A stretch of DNA of 64,000 nucleotides from Dictyobacter kobayashii (GTDB lineage: Bacteria; Chloroflexota; Ktedonobacteria; Ktedonobacterales; Ktedonobacteraceae). The notes under the pieces are model-generated. The model did not search any database. It worked only from the letters and a program-made list of their open reading frames with translations, and was not told where the DNA came from. Made by a program: the position numbers and the translations under genes. Location of the stretch: NCBI RefSeq assembly GCF_003967555.1, contig NZ_BIFS01000001.1, positions 3,162,001 through 3,226,000 on the forward strand. Reading direction: 5' to 3'. Within the stretch, counting starts at the first letter, position 1. Every line of letters starts with the position of its first letter. Positions 8,912-17,869 of the stretch are shown piece after piece.

Positions 8912-9246
8912 CCTCCTCTTTTGGCTATCTAGCTTGTGTATGCGCTATAATAGTAGCAACCATTAAAGAACATATATAGCATACTTGTGTGCCTCGTTCT
9001 TTGCGCTATCGATGTATCGCGATGCCACGCGTGGATAATCTTTCCACTCGCTTGTGTAGTCTTCCTCTGATGTTAGTCAACAGGTTTGCCGCAAGAGGTA
9101 CTCAAAAAAATTCCATCGTAGTAAAAGAATGTGATACAGCCTATTTATATGCTACTTTGGTTATATCGTAGTGGCTCCCCTTGCACGACAATTTGAGAAG
9201 AAGCCGGTATTCGGGGAGCTTCTAGACCCAAGGGAGAGTTCACTGA
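8912..9246. other. Intergenic region before gcvPA
   Basis: About 335 bases with no convincing gene. A TATAAT at 8946-8951 could be a -10 box, but its only -35 candidate (TTGGCT at 8921) is 19 bases away and poor. I see no glycine riboswitch core here. Confidence 0.4.
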
Positions 9247-10599
9247 ATGAGCTATGTGCCAAATACGCAAGAAGAGCAGCAGGCAATGTTGGAGAGCCTG
9301 GGCTTTTCCTCGCTAGAAGATTTATTGACGCCAGTGCCCGCAGAGGTCCGTTTGAACGATACCCTCGACTTGCCACCTGCGCTGCCTGAGCCAGATTTAA
9401 AGCGCTTAATGAGTCGGATGGCGGCCAGGAATAAAAGCCTGGATACGACTATCTCCTTCCTCGGTGCCGGTACCTATGATCGGGCGATTCCTAGTGTTGT
9501 ACCTCATTTGCAGACGCGTTCAGAATTTGTGACCTCGTATACTCCCTATCAGCCAGAAGTGAGTCAGGGTATGTTGCAGGCCATCTATGAATTTCAGACC
9601 ATGGTCTGCCAGATCACTGGTCTGGATATTGCTAATGCCTCTCTGTATGATGGTTCAACAGCACTGGTCGAGGCGGTCTTAATGGCACTGGGCCCTGGTG
9701 GCCGTGGAGAAGTTGTGATCTCGGCTGGCGTAGATCCTCAGTATCGCCGTGTATTACAGACATACGCCTTTGCTCGTGGCTTTAGCATTAAAGAGGTTGC
9801 CGTAGAAAATGGCGTTACCTCCCTTGAGGGTTTGCGGGCCGCAGTGGATAAGAATACCGCAGCCGTAATTGTCCAGCAGCCCAACTTCTTTGGCTGTGTT
9901 GAGGATGTACGTGCAATTGAGCCGATCGCACATCAAGGAAAAACCTTATTTGTGTCGGTGATTACCGAGCCTGCCTCTTTGGGTGTACTTGCCCCTCCAG
10001 GAGCCTATAATGCGGATGTCGCGGTCGGCGAGATGATGAGCCTGGGCAATAATATGAGCTATGGGGCGCCTGCCCTTGGTTTTATGGCCACCAAGCAAAA
10101 ATTCATGCGTCTCCTTCCGGGTCGCCTGGTTGGTCAGACCATTGAAGAAGAAGGAAAGAAGCAGACCGGTTATGTGCTGACACTGCAAACGCGTGAGCAG
10201 CACATCAGACGTGAACGTGCTACCTCTAACATCTGCACCAATCAATCCTTGTTAGCGGTGGGCGCGACCATCTTCCTGGCCGCCATCGGCAAACAGGGTT
10301 TCCAGGAACTGGGCCAGTTGTGCCTGCAGAAGGCTCACTATGCCTACCGACAGATTACCGCCATCCCAGGCTTTGAAGCCGCTTTCAGTGGTCCCTTCTT
10401 TGATGAATTTGTCATCAAATGTCCGGTCTCAACTAAGAGGATGGAGCAATTGTTTGAGCAGGCTGGCATCATCGGTGGTTATCCGCTGGCGGAAAGCTAT
10501 TCAGGCATGGACACTTATATGCTCTTCTGTGTAACAGAGACGCGTACAAAAGAAGATATCGATACCCTGGTCAGTGTGTTGAAAGAGGTGCAGGCATGA
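9247..10599 (+). CDS. gcvPA: Glycine dehydrogenase (decarboxylating) subunit 1
   Basis: The 450-residue alpha subunit of the two-subunit P-protein, which decarboxylates glycine with PLP and loads the aminomethyl group onto GcvH. Recognisable stretches are SFLGAGTYDRAIPSVV near the start, TSYTPYQPEVSQGMLQ, and MSYGAPALGFMATK. This subunit does not carry the PLP lysine. The split P-protein is usual in Chloroflexota, Firmicutes and archaea. The stop overlaps the gcvPB start as ATGA, indicating translational coupling. Confidence 0.97.
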   Translation: MSYVPNTQEEQQAMLESLGFSSLEDLLTPVPAEVRLNDTLDLPPALPEPDLKRLMSRMAARNKSLDTTISFLGAGTYDRAIPSVVPHLQTRSEFVTSYTPYQPEVSQGMLQAIYEFQTMVCQITGLDIANASLYDGSTALVEAVLMALGPGGRGEVVISAGVDPQYRRVLQTYAFARGFSIKEVAVENGVTSLEGLRAAVDKNTAAVIVQQPNFFGCVEDVRAIEPIAHQGKTLFVSVITEPASLGVLAPPGAYNADVAVGEMMSLGNNMSYGAPALGFMATKQKFMRLLPGRLVGQTIEEEGKKQTGYVLTLQTREQHIRRERATSNICTNQSLLAVGATIFLAAIGKQGFQELGQLCLQKAHYAYRQITAIPGFEAAFSGPFFDEFVIKCPVSTKRMEQLFEQAGIIGGYPLAESYSGMDTYMLFCVTETRTKEDIDTLVSVLKEVQA

Positions 10600-12080
10600 G
10601 CGTAGAGTCATTGATTTTTGAAAAAGGGGCACCTGGACGGCGCGCTGCGACCATGCCAACGATGGATGTGCCGACCGAGTCATTGGATAGTCTGATCCCC
10701 GCCTCGCTCTTGCGTGAGGAACCTGCAGCCCTTCCTGAGGTCAGTGAGATAGAGGTGGTACGTCATTATACCCATCTCTCACAGCGCAACTTTGGCGTAG
10801 ATACTGGCTTCTATCCGCTTGGCTCCTGTACCATGAAATATAATCCAAAGCTGAACGAGGACATGGCCGCGCTACCCGGCTTTGCGCATATCCATCCTTT
10901 GCAGCCGGTCAAGACGGCGCAAGGTGCCATCCAATTGATGTTTGAATTGGAGCGCTACCTGGCCGAGATTTCGAGCATGGCGCGCGTCACCCTCCAGCCC
11001 TCGGCTGGTGCCCATGGTGAGCTCACCGGATTGATGTTGATCAAGGCATATCATCAGAGCAAGGGACAGGGACATCGCAACCTGGTCTTGATTCCTGACA
11101 ACGCCCATGGCACCAATCCTGCTAGCGCAACTCTGGCAGACTATAAAGCGGTCGAAGTGAAGAGCGATGATGCCACCGGTGGCATTGACATGGATCATTT
11201 GAAAACCTTACTGGACACGCATGGTGATCAGGTCGCTGCCATCATGTTGACCAATCCTAATACCCTGGGTCTGTTTGATGCTAATATCGCGCAGATTGGT
11301 CGTATGATTCATCAGGTTGGTGGCCAGCTTTATTATGATGGCGCCAACGCCAACGCAGTACTTGGTATTACGCGTCCCGGCGATATGGGCTTTGACGTTG
11401 TCCACTTCAACCTGCATAAGACCTGCAGCACTCCTCATGGTGGTGGCGGACCCGGTGCAGGCCCGATTGGTGTAAAATCTCACCTGGTACCATTCTTGCC
11501 CGGACCCCTGCCCGCCAAGAATGCTGAGGGATATTACTGGGAAGATGCTGGTCCACAGTCGATCGGCAAGGTGCGTGCCAACCTGGGCAATTTTGGTGTC
11601 CTGGTGCGTGCTTACGCCTATATCCGTTTCAATGGTCCAGACGGTCTGCGTCATGTATCTGAGAGCGCTATCCTCAACGCTAACTATCTGCGTCATCAGC
11701 TCTCCTCAGATTATGAGATCGCCTATCCGCTGCTCTGTCAGCACGAATTTGTGGCCACGGCGCGTAAGCAGAAGGAAGAGCATGGTGTGACCGCGACCGA
11801 CATCGCCAAACGCCTGTTGGATTACGGTATGTATGCCCCGACAGTCTACTTCCCACTGATTGTCCCAGAGGCCATGATGATCGAGCCAACCGAGACCGAG
11901 ACACGGGAGTCACTAGACTACTTTGCCAGTGTGATGCATCAGATTGCCGAGGAGGCTCGCACCAATCCTGAACTGGTGAAGACGGCTCCCCACACCACTG
12001 TCATTGGTCGCCTGGACCAGGCCCTGGCCGCGCGCAAACCCAACCTGCGCTGGAATTCAGGCCAGGAAGTCACCCACTAA
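10596..12080 (+). CDS. gcvPB: Glycine dehydrogenase (decarboxylating) subunit 2
   Basis: The 494-residue catalytic subunit of the P-protein. The PLP-binding lysine is K275 in HFNLHKTCSTPHGGGGPG. Other conserved segments are GSCTMKYNPKLNE, PSAGAHGELTGLM and PDNAHGTNPAS. It starts at 10596 inside the last codons of gcvPA. The C-terminus (about 455-494) is a short family-typical tail. A bidirectional terminator follows. Confidence 0.97.
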   Translation: MSVESLIFEKGAPGRRAATMPTMDVPTESLDSLIPASLLREEPAALPEVSEIEVVRHYTHLSQRNFGVDTGFYPLGSCTMKYNPKLNEDMAALPGFAHIHPLQPVKTAQGAIQLMFELERYLAEISSMARVTLQPSAGAHGELTGLMLIKAYHQSKGQGHRNLVLIPDNAHGTNPASATLADYKAVEVKSDDATGGIDMDHLKTLLDTHGDQVAAIMLTNPNTLGLFDANIAQIGRMIHQVGGQLYYDGANANAVLGITRPGDMGFDVVHFNLHKTCSTPHGGGGPGAGPIGVKSHLVPFLPGPLPAKNAEGYYWEDAGPQSIGKVRANLGNFGVLVRAYAYIRFNGPDGLRHVSESAILNANYLRHQLSSDYEIAYPLLCQHEFVATARKQKEEHGVTATDIAKRLLDYGMYAPTVYFPLIVPEAMMIEPTETETRESLDYFASVMHQIAEEARTNPELVKTAPHTTVIGRLDQALAARKPNLRWNSGQEVTH

Positions 12081-12093
12081 TTAAATCCCTTTT

Positions 12094-12141
12094 AGCATGA
12101 AAAAGGCGGGCGGAAAAATTTCCACTCGCCTTTTTCATGCT
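12094..12141. terminator. Bidirectional terminator between gcvPB and the response regulator
   Basis: 15-bp arms AGCATGAAAAAGGCG (12094-12108) and its complement (12127-12141) with an A-run on one side and a T-run on the other, so it can serve both converging genes. Confidence 0.85.
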
Positions 12142-12152
12142 TGTTTGTTGTG

Positions 12153-12530
12153 CTATATATGCATGCTTTGGGAAGGAGAGAGGTACTTCGCCACTATAGC
12201 GATCAGCACATCAACATCAAAGGGTTTTTCCAGAAAATCATCGGCACCCCCAGCGTCGGCCACTTTGCTGGCATCCGAATGTGCTGAAAGCATAATAACG
12301 GGAATATGGCTGGTCGCCTCATCGCTCTTAAGCTGTCTACAGATATCGCGGCCATCATCGCCGGATAAAAGCACATCTAGTAAAATAAGGTCGGGTAGAT
12401 TATCTGCCAGATTCTTCAAATCCTCTCTGTTTGTCGCTGTGCGCACAATATATCCTTCGCCCTCTAGCACTATTTGTACTACCTCGACTATCCCCTCATC
12501 ATCATCAACAACCAGGATGTGGTGTGCCAT
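12153..12530 (-). CDS. Single-domain response regulator (CheY-like)
   Basis: A 125-residue receiver domain without an output domain. The acidic pocket is VVDDDEG at the start, the phospho-acceptor Asp lies in LILLDVLLSGDDG, and the conserved Thr/Ser and Lys positions are in VIMLSAHS and LEKPFDV. It presumably passes phosphate or binds a partner protein. The start at 12530 is chosen because AAGGAG stands 8 bases before it; a longer frame to 12617 lacks such a site. No histidine kinase is adjacent. Confidence 0.92.
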   Translation of the reverse strand: MAHHILVVDDDEGIVEVVQIVLEGEGYIVRTATNREDLKNLADNLPDLILLDVLLSGDDGRDICRQLKSDEATSHIPVIMLSAHSDASKVADAGGADDFLEKPFDVDVLIAIVAKYLSPSQSMHI

Positions 12531-12876
12531 GTGTCTGTCTCCTTTAAAAGTACTCATTACATTGGCTGTACATGAGTGGTGGCGATGAAGGATTGACGGT
12601 TGCCCCATTACCTGCAATCCTCCCTATCCAATTTTACCACTGGAACGTTGACCGTGCTTGCATGAAAGAAACCGCATTATGGACCAAATATGGGCTGTTG
12701 TCAGCTTTTAGACGCACCGGCCGCGCTCAAAGATTCACTTTAATAAAAAAGTAATCGATAAATAGAACTGCTTGCTAGAGTGTATTCGAGAACGCTCTTT
12801 TCTCTCGTGCTATCCTGGTCATGAATGAACAACGAATTTTATACTCAAGTATATCATACAAGGGCTAAATGGGCCG
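12531..12876. other. Intergenic region
   Basis: About 345 bases between the response regulator start and the end of the unknown gene partnered with gpsA. It should hold the response-regulator promoter. I find no gene, hairpin or repeat that I can support. Confidence 0.3.
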
Positions 12877-13542
12877 TCAGGCTTCCACTTTGTCCCAGGG
12901 CAACTGTTGCCAGCGGTTAAGTTGGGCGAAGCCAAAGCCCGCATCTGTCACTGTTCCTTTAAAACCGGCAGGTACCATTTCAAAGTGCGCGGCCAGTTTG
13001 CGTGGAAAAATACCTAGATCAAAAACCCAGGGATCGCCCGCTTTTTCTGCGATTGTGCGCCAGACCTGGTTTTCCTGCCACTCATTGGTAAAATATGCGC
13101 CTACCTCCGTGAAGTTCTGGGCCAATACCTGTAAAATGCGCCAGATACTTTCTCCCGCCTCGCGCGAGTAAGGGGCAGGAATGTCCTCTTGCAATTGTTC
13201 ACTCTCGATCAAGAGGTTGAAACCTATCCATGAAGGTAACTCTTCCAGGCTAGGAATGGCCGGCTGTGTATACAGTGAAATCTCTATGCCTGAACATTCA
13301 ATCGTTGGCGTGTCCTGCGGGGCCAACAATACAGGTGCCGCATAGATATCGCCAAAGGCATCATCGTCAGTGGTAGGCCACGCGATATCAGTGATCCAGG
13401 AAAGCACCTGCTGATCTTCACAGCCAAGTAGCTTGAGCGTGTGCTGGTAGCGCTTTAGTACAGCAGGGAATGTAGCCTGGGTACAGCTAGCAAATGTTTG
13501 TATTTGTGCTTGTGACACTCTCTCTTCTATCCTTTCGCTCAA
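12877..13542 (-). CDS. Hypothetical protein coupled to gpsA
   Basis: A 221-residue soluble, acidic protein of unknown family, rich in Trp (such as SWIGFNLL and GDPWVFDLGIF). No signal peptide or membrane segment. Its TTG start overlaps the gpsA stop (TTGA) and is preceded by GGAAGG, so it is translationally coupled to gpsA; an in-frame GTG at codon 9 is the alternative start. Nothing in the sequence reveals the function. Confidence 0.75.
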   Translation of the reverse strand: MSERIEERVSQAQIQTFASCTQATFPAVLKRYQHTLKLLGCEDQQVLSWITDIAWPTTDDDAFGDIYAAPVLLAPQDTPTIECSGIEISLYTQPAIPSLEELPSWIGFNLLIESEQLQEDIPAPYSREAGESIWRILQVLAQNFTEVGAYFTNEWQENQVWRTIAEKAGDPWVFDLGIFPRKLAAHFEMVPAGFKGTVTDAGFGFAQLNRWQQLPWDKVEA

Positions 13543-14549
13543 AAAGATCCTTCCAACTCTCCTTTTGGATCGCGCATCATTAGCTCTGGCACGGCCTTAC
13601 GTGGATCGAGGCCCTCAAAGAGTATCTGGCCCAGCACTCTGGCAATGGGCATCTCAACGTGGTAGCGCTCCGCCAGCCGTAGGGCTGCCTGTGTAGTTGA
13701 GACCCCTTCAGCCACACTATGGGTTGATTGAAGGATATCGGTCAACTTCTCACCACTGGCCAGGCGACGACCAAGTTGTTGGTTACGACTCAAAGGACTG
13801 GCGCAGGTTGCTACCAGGTCGCCCATGCCCGCCAATCCTGCGAATGTCAACGGATTGGCCCCGGCGGCGACCCCCAGTCGGGAAATCTCGGCCAGTCCAC
13901 GGGTAATGATGGCGGCTTTAGCATTTTCTCCATATCCTAACCCATCATTGAAGCCCGCCCCAATGGCAATAATATTTTTGAGTGCCCCACCTAATTCAAC
14001 ACCGATGACATCATTGGATGTGTAAACACGAAAGGTGTTGCAGTTAATAATATTTTGAGCTTCCCTGGCAACCTCAGGTACGTTGGCTGCCACGACGGCC
14101 GCCGTTGGTTTCCCCTCAGCAACCTCACGCGATAGATTGGGTCCACTGAGCGCTGCGATACGCTGGCGTGAAGCCGGTAACTCTTCGGCGATCACTTCGG
14201 TCATGCGCTCTAAACTACTAATCTCGATCCCCTTACTCGCATTTACCAGAATTGTTTTGGGCGAGAGATAAGGGGTTAGGACACGCAAGTTTTCCCGTAA
14301 CTTTTGTGAAGGCGTCACCAATAGTAAAAGATCTTTCTGATCTACCGCATCCACTATATCTGAGGTAACACGTATGGTCTCTGGAAAATGTATACCTGGG
14401 AGAAATATGCTATTTTCTCTTATGCGCTGCATCTCAACGGCACGCTCCGGACGATGATCCCAAATTGTAGTCATGATGCCTTTACGCGCCAGCAACAGTG
14501 CCAGCGTCGTACCCCAGGCACCACTTCCAATGACACCAACAGATACCAT
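13539..14549 (-). CDS. gpsA: Glycerol-3-phosphate dehydrogenase [NAD(P)+]
   Basis: Reduces dihydroxyacetone phosphate to sn-glycerol 3-phosphate for phospholipid synthesis. The Rossmann motif VGVIGSGAWGTTLALLLA opens the protein; later come VNASKGIE, AALSGPNLSREVA, the catalytic Lys region GGALKNIIAIGAG and GLAGMGDLVATC. The 336 residues match the family. The start at 14549 is chosen because GGAGAAATTGTG precedes it and the Rossmann fold begins at once; the frame is open further upstream without family similarity. Confidence 0.97.
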   Translation of the reverse strand: MVSVGVIGSGAWGTTLALLLARKGIMTTIWDHRPERAVEMQRIRENSIFLPGIHFPETIRVTSDIVDAVDQKDLLLLVTPSQKLRENLRVLTPYLSPKTILVNASKGIEISSLERMTEVIAEELPASRQRIAALSGPNLSREVAEGKPTAAVVAANVPEVAREAQNIINCNTFRVYTSNDVIGVELGGALKNIIAIGAGFNDGLGYGENAKAAIITRGLAEISRLGVAAGANPLTFAGLAGMGDLVATCASPLSRNQQLGRRLASGEKLTDILQSTHSVAEGVSTTQAALRLAERYHVEMPIARVLGQILFEGLDPRKAVPELMMRDPKGELEGSF

Positions 14550-14856
14550 CACAATTTCTCCTATATTTACAAATTGCCCATGTCCAATTGAACAGCTTGT
14601 GTCCACTGACATTTTGAACAAGGCCATTGTAGCATAGTTGAGAAATACGGGACCGTCCTTTTCCATGGCCAATGGCGGGTAGGCGTAAGTCCCAGGCAGC
14701 AAATGTTGCTGTTGGCTTTTTAGCGTATGGTTCTTTTACTTTGTAACAGTATTGACGTTGCTCAATTTTCGAGTGGGTATGTGTGTTATAAGCGTGGGTT
14801 ATGGTCGTGTTTTTATGGAACATTTTCACATTGTCTATAAAATCATCTCATAATGC

Positions 14857-14884
14857 TTGACAAAACGACCAAAAACGTTAGACT
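14857..14884 (+). promoter_or_regulatory. Probable promoter of the GH13 hydrolase gene
   Basis: TTGACA at 14857-14862 and TAGACT at 14879-14884 with a 16-base spacer. The operator palindrome begins 7 bases after the -10 box, about 100 bases ahead of the hydrolase start. The remaining bases from 14550 to 15003 hold no gene. Confidence 0.55.
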
Positions 14885-14890
14885 TAGTAT

Positions 14891-14906
14891 AGTTGACTTG
14901 TCAACT
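14891..14906. promoter_or_regulatory. Operator palindrome upstream of the hydrolase (MarR-type site)
   Basis: AGTTGAC-TT-GTCAACT: two perfect 7-base arms. A closely related site stands in the promoter of the marR gene at 16925-16940, which points to the MarR protein as the binder. The position just downstream of the -10 box fits repression. Confidence 0.65.
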
Positions 14907-15003
14907 GTCGTTTTTTTGACGATATAACACTGGTATCTTATAGCTTATAAAAAGAAAAGATCATGGATACCTAGTTCTACCCGAAGAAGGGGTAAGTGTT
15001 GGA

Positions 15004-16896
15004 ATGACTCAACTTGTAGACTTCTTTTTTTCTCCCTATGCCTCTGCGCAGAAGCGGCGCCTTAAGGCCTCCATTGAGGATGGACTGGCTCATGGAAGTC
15101 AGATACAGCCTCTTGATCCTCAGCCAGGGCAAGCTGTTACGATTTCATTATTTGCCAACGCTGCTAAAGCTATTGAACGGGTGGCAGTATATTACACTAC
15201 AGATGGGACCGAGCCAGAGGGCGAAGGGGGTGTGGCAACCCGGGGAAGCGTCCTTTGTGCCGAGTTATTGGAACAGCAGAGCTATAACGCTGAGACCGGG
15301 CACACTACACGAGTCTGGCAAGCTCGTATACCGGCTCAGGAAGATGGTACGCTGGTCCGCTACCGCGCGGACGGATGGAGTCCCTCGCTACACTGGTATG
15401 CCGATCGCGTAGATCCTGTGACCGTATCTCAGAAAAAGGGGCGCTGTTTTGCCTATCATGTTGATTACTGGGAAGCACCTGCCTGGTGGCATGATGCCGT
15501 GGTCTACCAGATATTTGTTGATCGCTTTAATGCGGCCCATGATGAGGCTCCTTTGCACAGCGAAGAGACCCGCGGTATCACAGATTTCTTTGGGGGCACG
15601 CTACGGGGCATCATCGAAAAATTGGACTATATTCAATCTTTAGGTATCAATTGCCTCTGGCTTTCCCCTCTATTTGAGAGCCCTAGCCATCACGGCTATA
15701 ATCCCTCTGATTATCATCATGTAGCCCAGCGTTATGGCACAGACGAAATCCTACAGCAGTTGATTCAAGAAGCCCATCGGCGTGACATGCATGTTCTGCT
15801 GGACTTTGTGGCCAATCATACTTCCGACGAGCACTTCGCGTTTGTCGATGCACATAAAAATCCTGATAGCCTCTATGCCCAATGGTATGACTTCACCGAA
15901 ATCGACGCTCCCCATACCTATCGTAGTTATGCCCAGGTTCATACGATGCCTGAGTTGAGTACGGACGAGCCCCAGGTGCGTGAGTATCTCTACGGTGCCG
16001 CTCGCTACTGGTTGGAGCATTACGGGGCGGATGGTTTGAGATTGGATTATGTGCCTGGTCCCTCGCATGCATTCTGGACCTCGTTTCAGCAGACGGTCAA
16101 GGCCGTAAGTTCCGAGGTCCTGACGATTGGTGAGATATCATCACCGATGCCAGAAATCGTCGATTACGCAGGGCGCATGGATGGCTTTATGGATTTTCCT
16201 TTGTCCGCCATGTTGCGGCGCACATTTGGCATGCGTACCAATACCCTGCAAGAACTGCTGAACTTTCTGGATACCCATAGTCAGGAGATTCCAGCCAGTA
16301 TGATTTCGGCCGTTGTTGTCGATAACCATGACATGCATCGTTTCCTCTGGTTGGCCGATGGACAGCGTGAACGCTTGAAACTGGCAACAGCTTTCCAGAT
16401 GACCCTGGAAGGGACCCCAATTGTCTATTACGGTACTGAAGTTGGTCTGTCCCAGACTGATGATGCACACAAAGAGAATGCCTATTGCCGTGCTCCCATG
16501 CTGTGGGGCGAGCAACAGGATCAGGATATGCTGGCCTATTATCGCCGCTTGATCTCCTTGCGCCATCAGCACCGTGTGCTGCGCAGCGGAAAACGACAGC
16601 AAGTTTTCGTCGAGAATGTCGAGAATAATGAAGACAAAGAGCAAATTGGTGCGTATATACGGTATACTGATGAGACATACGCGCTGGTAGTCTTGAATAA
16701 TAGCGAAAAACCAGCACATGTTCGTATTCAAATACATGAATTGTTACAAAAAATTGGCTATGCAGGTGGGCAAGCGTCCACTCATCTGTATAAAGCACTT
16801 TCAGATGTAGAGAATTGCGAGCTGCCAGTAAAGGATGGTTGTATCGAACTGAGCTTGCTACCGTTGAGTGCTGAGATATGCATATCACAAAATTAG
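15004..16896 (+). CDS. GH13 alpha-glucan hydrolase (neopullulanase/cyclomaltodextrinase type)
   Basis: A 630-residue alpha-amylase superfamily enzyme without a signal peptide, so it acts in the cytosol on imported maltodextrins. Residues 1-150 form an N-terminal beta-sandwich module (YYTTDGTEPEG). The catalytic barrel begins at WWHDAVVYQIFVDRF; the four conserved regions are DFVANHTS, GLRLDYVPG (nucleophile Asp), LTIGEI (acid/base Glu) and VVVDNHDMHRF (transition-state Asp). The C-terminus is a beta domain. The substrate (maltodextrin, pullulan or cyclodextrin) is inferred from the neighbouring sugar ABC transporter. It is followed 110 bases later by the MarR gene and preceded by the operator at 14891. 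Confidence 0.93.
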   Translation: MTQLVDFFFSPYASAQKRRLKASIEDGLAHGSQIQPLDPQPGQAVTISLFANAAKAIERVAVYYTTDGTEPEGEGGVATRGSVLCAELLEQQSYNAETGHTTRVWQARIPAQEDGTLVRYRADGWSPSLHWYADRVDPVTVSQKKGRCFAYHVDYWEAPAWWHDAVVYQIFVDRFNAAHDEAPLHSEETRGITDFFGGTLRGIIEKLDYIQSLGINCLWLSPLFESPSHHGYNPSDYHHVAQRYGTDEILQQLIQEAHRRDMHVLLDFVANHTSDEHFAFVDAHKNPDSLYAQWYDFTEIDAPHTYRSYAQVHTMPELSTDEPQVREYLYGAARYWLEHYGADGLRLDYVPGPSHAFWTSFQQTVKAVSSEVLTIGEISSPMPEIVDYAGRMDGFMDFPLSAMLRRTFGMRTNTLQELLNFLDTHSQEIPASMISAVVVDNHDMHRFLWLADGQRERLKLATAFQMTLEGTPIVYYGTEVGLSQTDDAHKENAYCRAPMLWGEQQDQDMLAYYRRLISLRHQHRVLRSGKRQQVFVENVENNEDKEQIGAYIRYTDETYALVVLNNSEKPAHVRIQIHELLQKIGYAGGQASTHLYKALSDVENCELPVKDGCIELSLLPLSAEICISQN

Positions 16897-16924
16897 TTTT
16901 TCGTCAGAAAATTTACTAATCAAT

Positions 16925-16955
16925 AGTTGACAACCCAACTGTTTAACAGTATACT
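16925..16955 (+). promoter_or_regulatory. marR promoter with overlapping operator
   Basis: TTGACA (16927-16932), a 17-base spacer and TATACT (16950-16955) make a strong promoter. The 16-base site AGTTGACAACCCAACT (16925-16940) covers the -35 box; read on the other strand it matches the hydrolase operator at 14 of 16 positions. This suggests autorepression. Confidence 0.7.
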
Positions 16956-17006
16956 TTTCATAGAAATTACCAGATCTCCCCCGGGATATGGGTAAGGGTG
17001 ATATTC

Positions 17007-17483
17007 ATGGGTCCAGTTAGCAAAGATGCTGGCACTGAACTTGAAATCTATCAGTTGTTGTCCAAGACTTTTATCTTACTGGATGATAGCGATAATCGCT
17101 TTTTCGCGGATTATGGCTTGAGCACCAGGCAATATTGGGCACTACAGCATTTAGATGAAGTGAATGGCCGCTCGATGGTCGATTTAAGTCGGTTGCTGAT
17201 AACCGACAAGAGTAATGTCACAGGAATTGTGGATCGCTTACAGCATCTCAAGCTTGTCAAGCGAGTTCCCAGTGTGCAAGATCGTCGTGTGACCTTGATC
17301 ACGCTAACAGCGGAGGGAAGCCGTTTACGCGAAAAAATCGACACACAACATTCCTTGCGTATTCGTGAGTTAATGAGTGTGCTTGATATATCTAAGCAAA
17401 AGATGCTTTTAGAGTATCTAAGGTCGGTAAGTCAGAGCATTGAAAAGGAGTTGCACCAGGTAGATACTGGTCAATCGGAGTAA
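17007..17483 (+). CDS. MarR-family transcriptional regulator
   Basis: A 158-residue winged-helix protein. The recognition region reads LSRLLITDKSNVTGIVDRLQ and the wing contains SVQDRRVTLITLTAEG, the MarR signature. MarR proteins are dimers that usually repress and are released by a small ligand. Lying between a maltodextrin hydrolase and a sugar ABC transporter, and with matching palindromes at its own promoter and the hydrolase promoter, it is the likely local regulator. The ATG at 17007 follows AAGGGTG; an upstream GTG at 16998 is the alternative. Confidence 0.9.
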   Translation: MGPVSKDAGTELEIYQLLSKTFILLDDSDNRFFADYGLSTRQYWALQHLDEVNGRSMVDLSRLLITDKSNVTGIVDRLQHLKLVKRVPSVQDRRVTLITLTAEGSRLREKIDTQHSLRIRELMSVLDISKQKMLLEYLRSVSQSIEKELHQVDTGQSE

Positions 17484-17869
17484 GATATTTCGTGTTCTTT
17501 AGCTCTGTTATAGCAGTGTTGCGATGAAGGCCGAGACGTTGGTTTGTGTATTGACGCACATCCAAAGATGTGACCACGCATAAATCAAATAATCCTATTC
17601 TGCTGCGCATTTGCATCCAAACAGGCAAAAGTACGCATCTATCCTCCTCTCAATCCTTGCTTTTTCATTATATCGACACCATATCGTTAGTTGGGCTGCC
17701 CATAAGTTGGTACTGGCTAACCCCAATTTTTCTTTTGCAAGCTGAATGTGCAGCTCGTGCTAATTCCTTGTGCCTTGTGCAGGCATACGGTTATCAGGAC
17801 ATGATGTGTTACGCCTCGCAGGCGTAGGCACGCAAGAGTTTATGTATTTATATTTGGAGGATTTAGATC
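17484..17869. other. Intergenic region before the sugar-binding protein gene
   Basis: About 385 bases without a gene. Near the end lies a 7-bp hairpin TACGCCT-CGC-AGGCGTA (17810-17826), some 40 bases ahead of the start codon, within the likely leader. A weak resemblance to the MarR operator at 17689-17704 (11 of 16) is not convincing. Confidence 0.4.

Noticed and set aside
17689..17704. Third MarR operator ahead of the sugar-binding protein gene
   Set aside because: Only 11 of 16 positions match and the dyad symmetry is lost.
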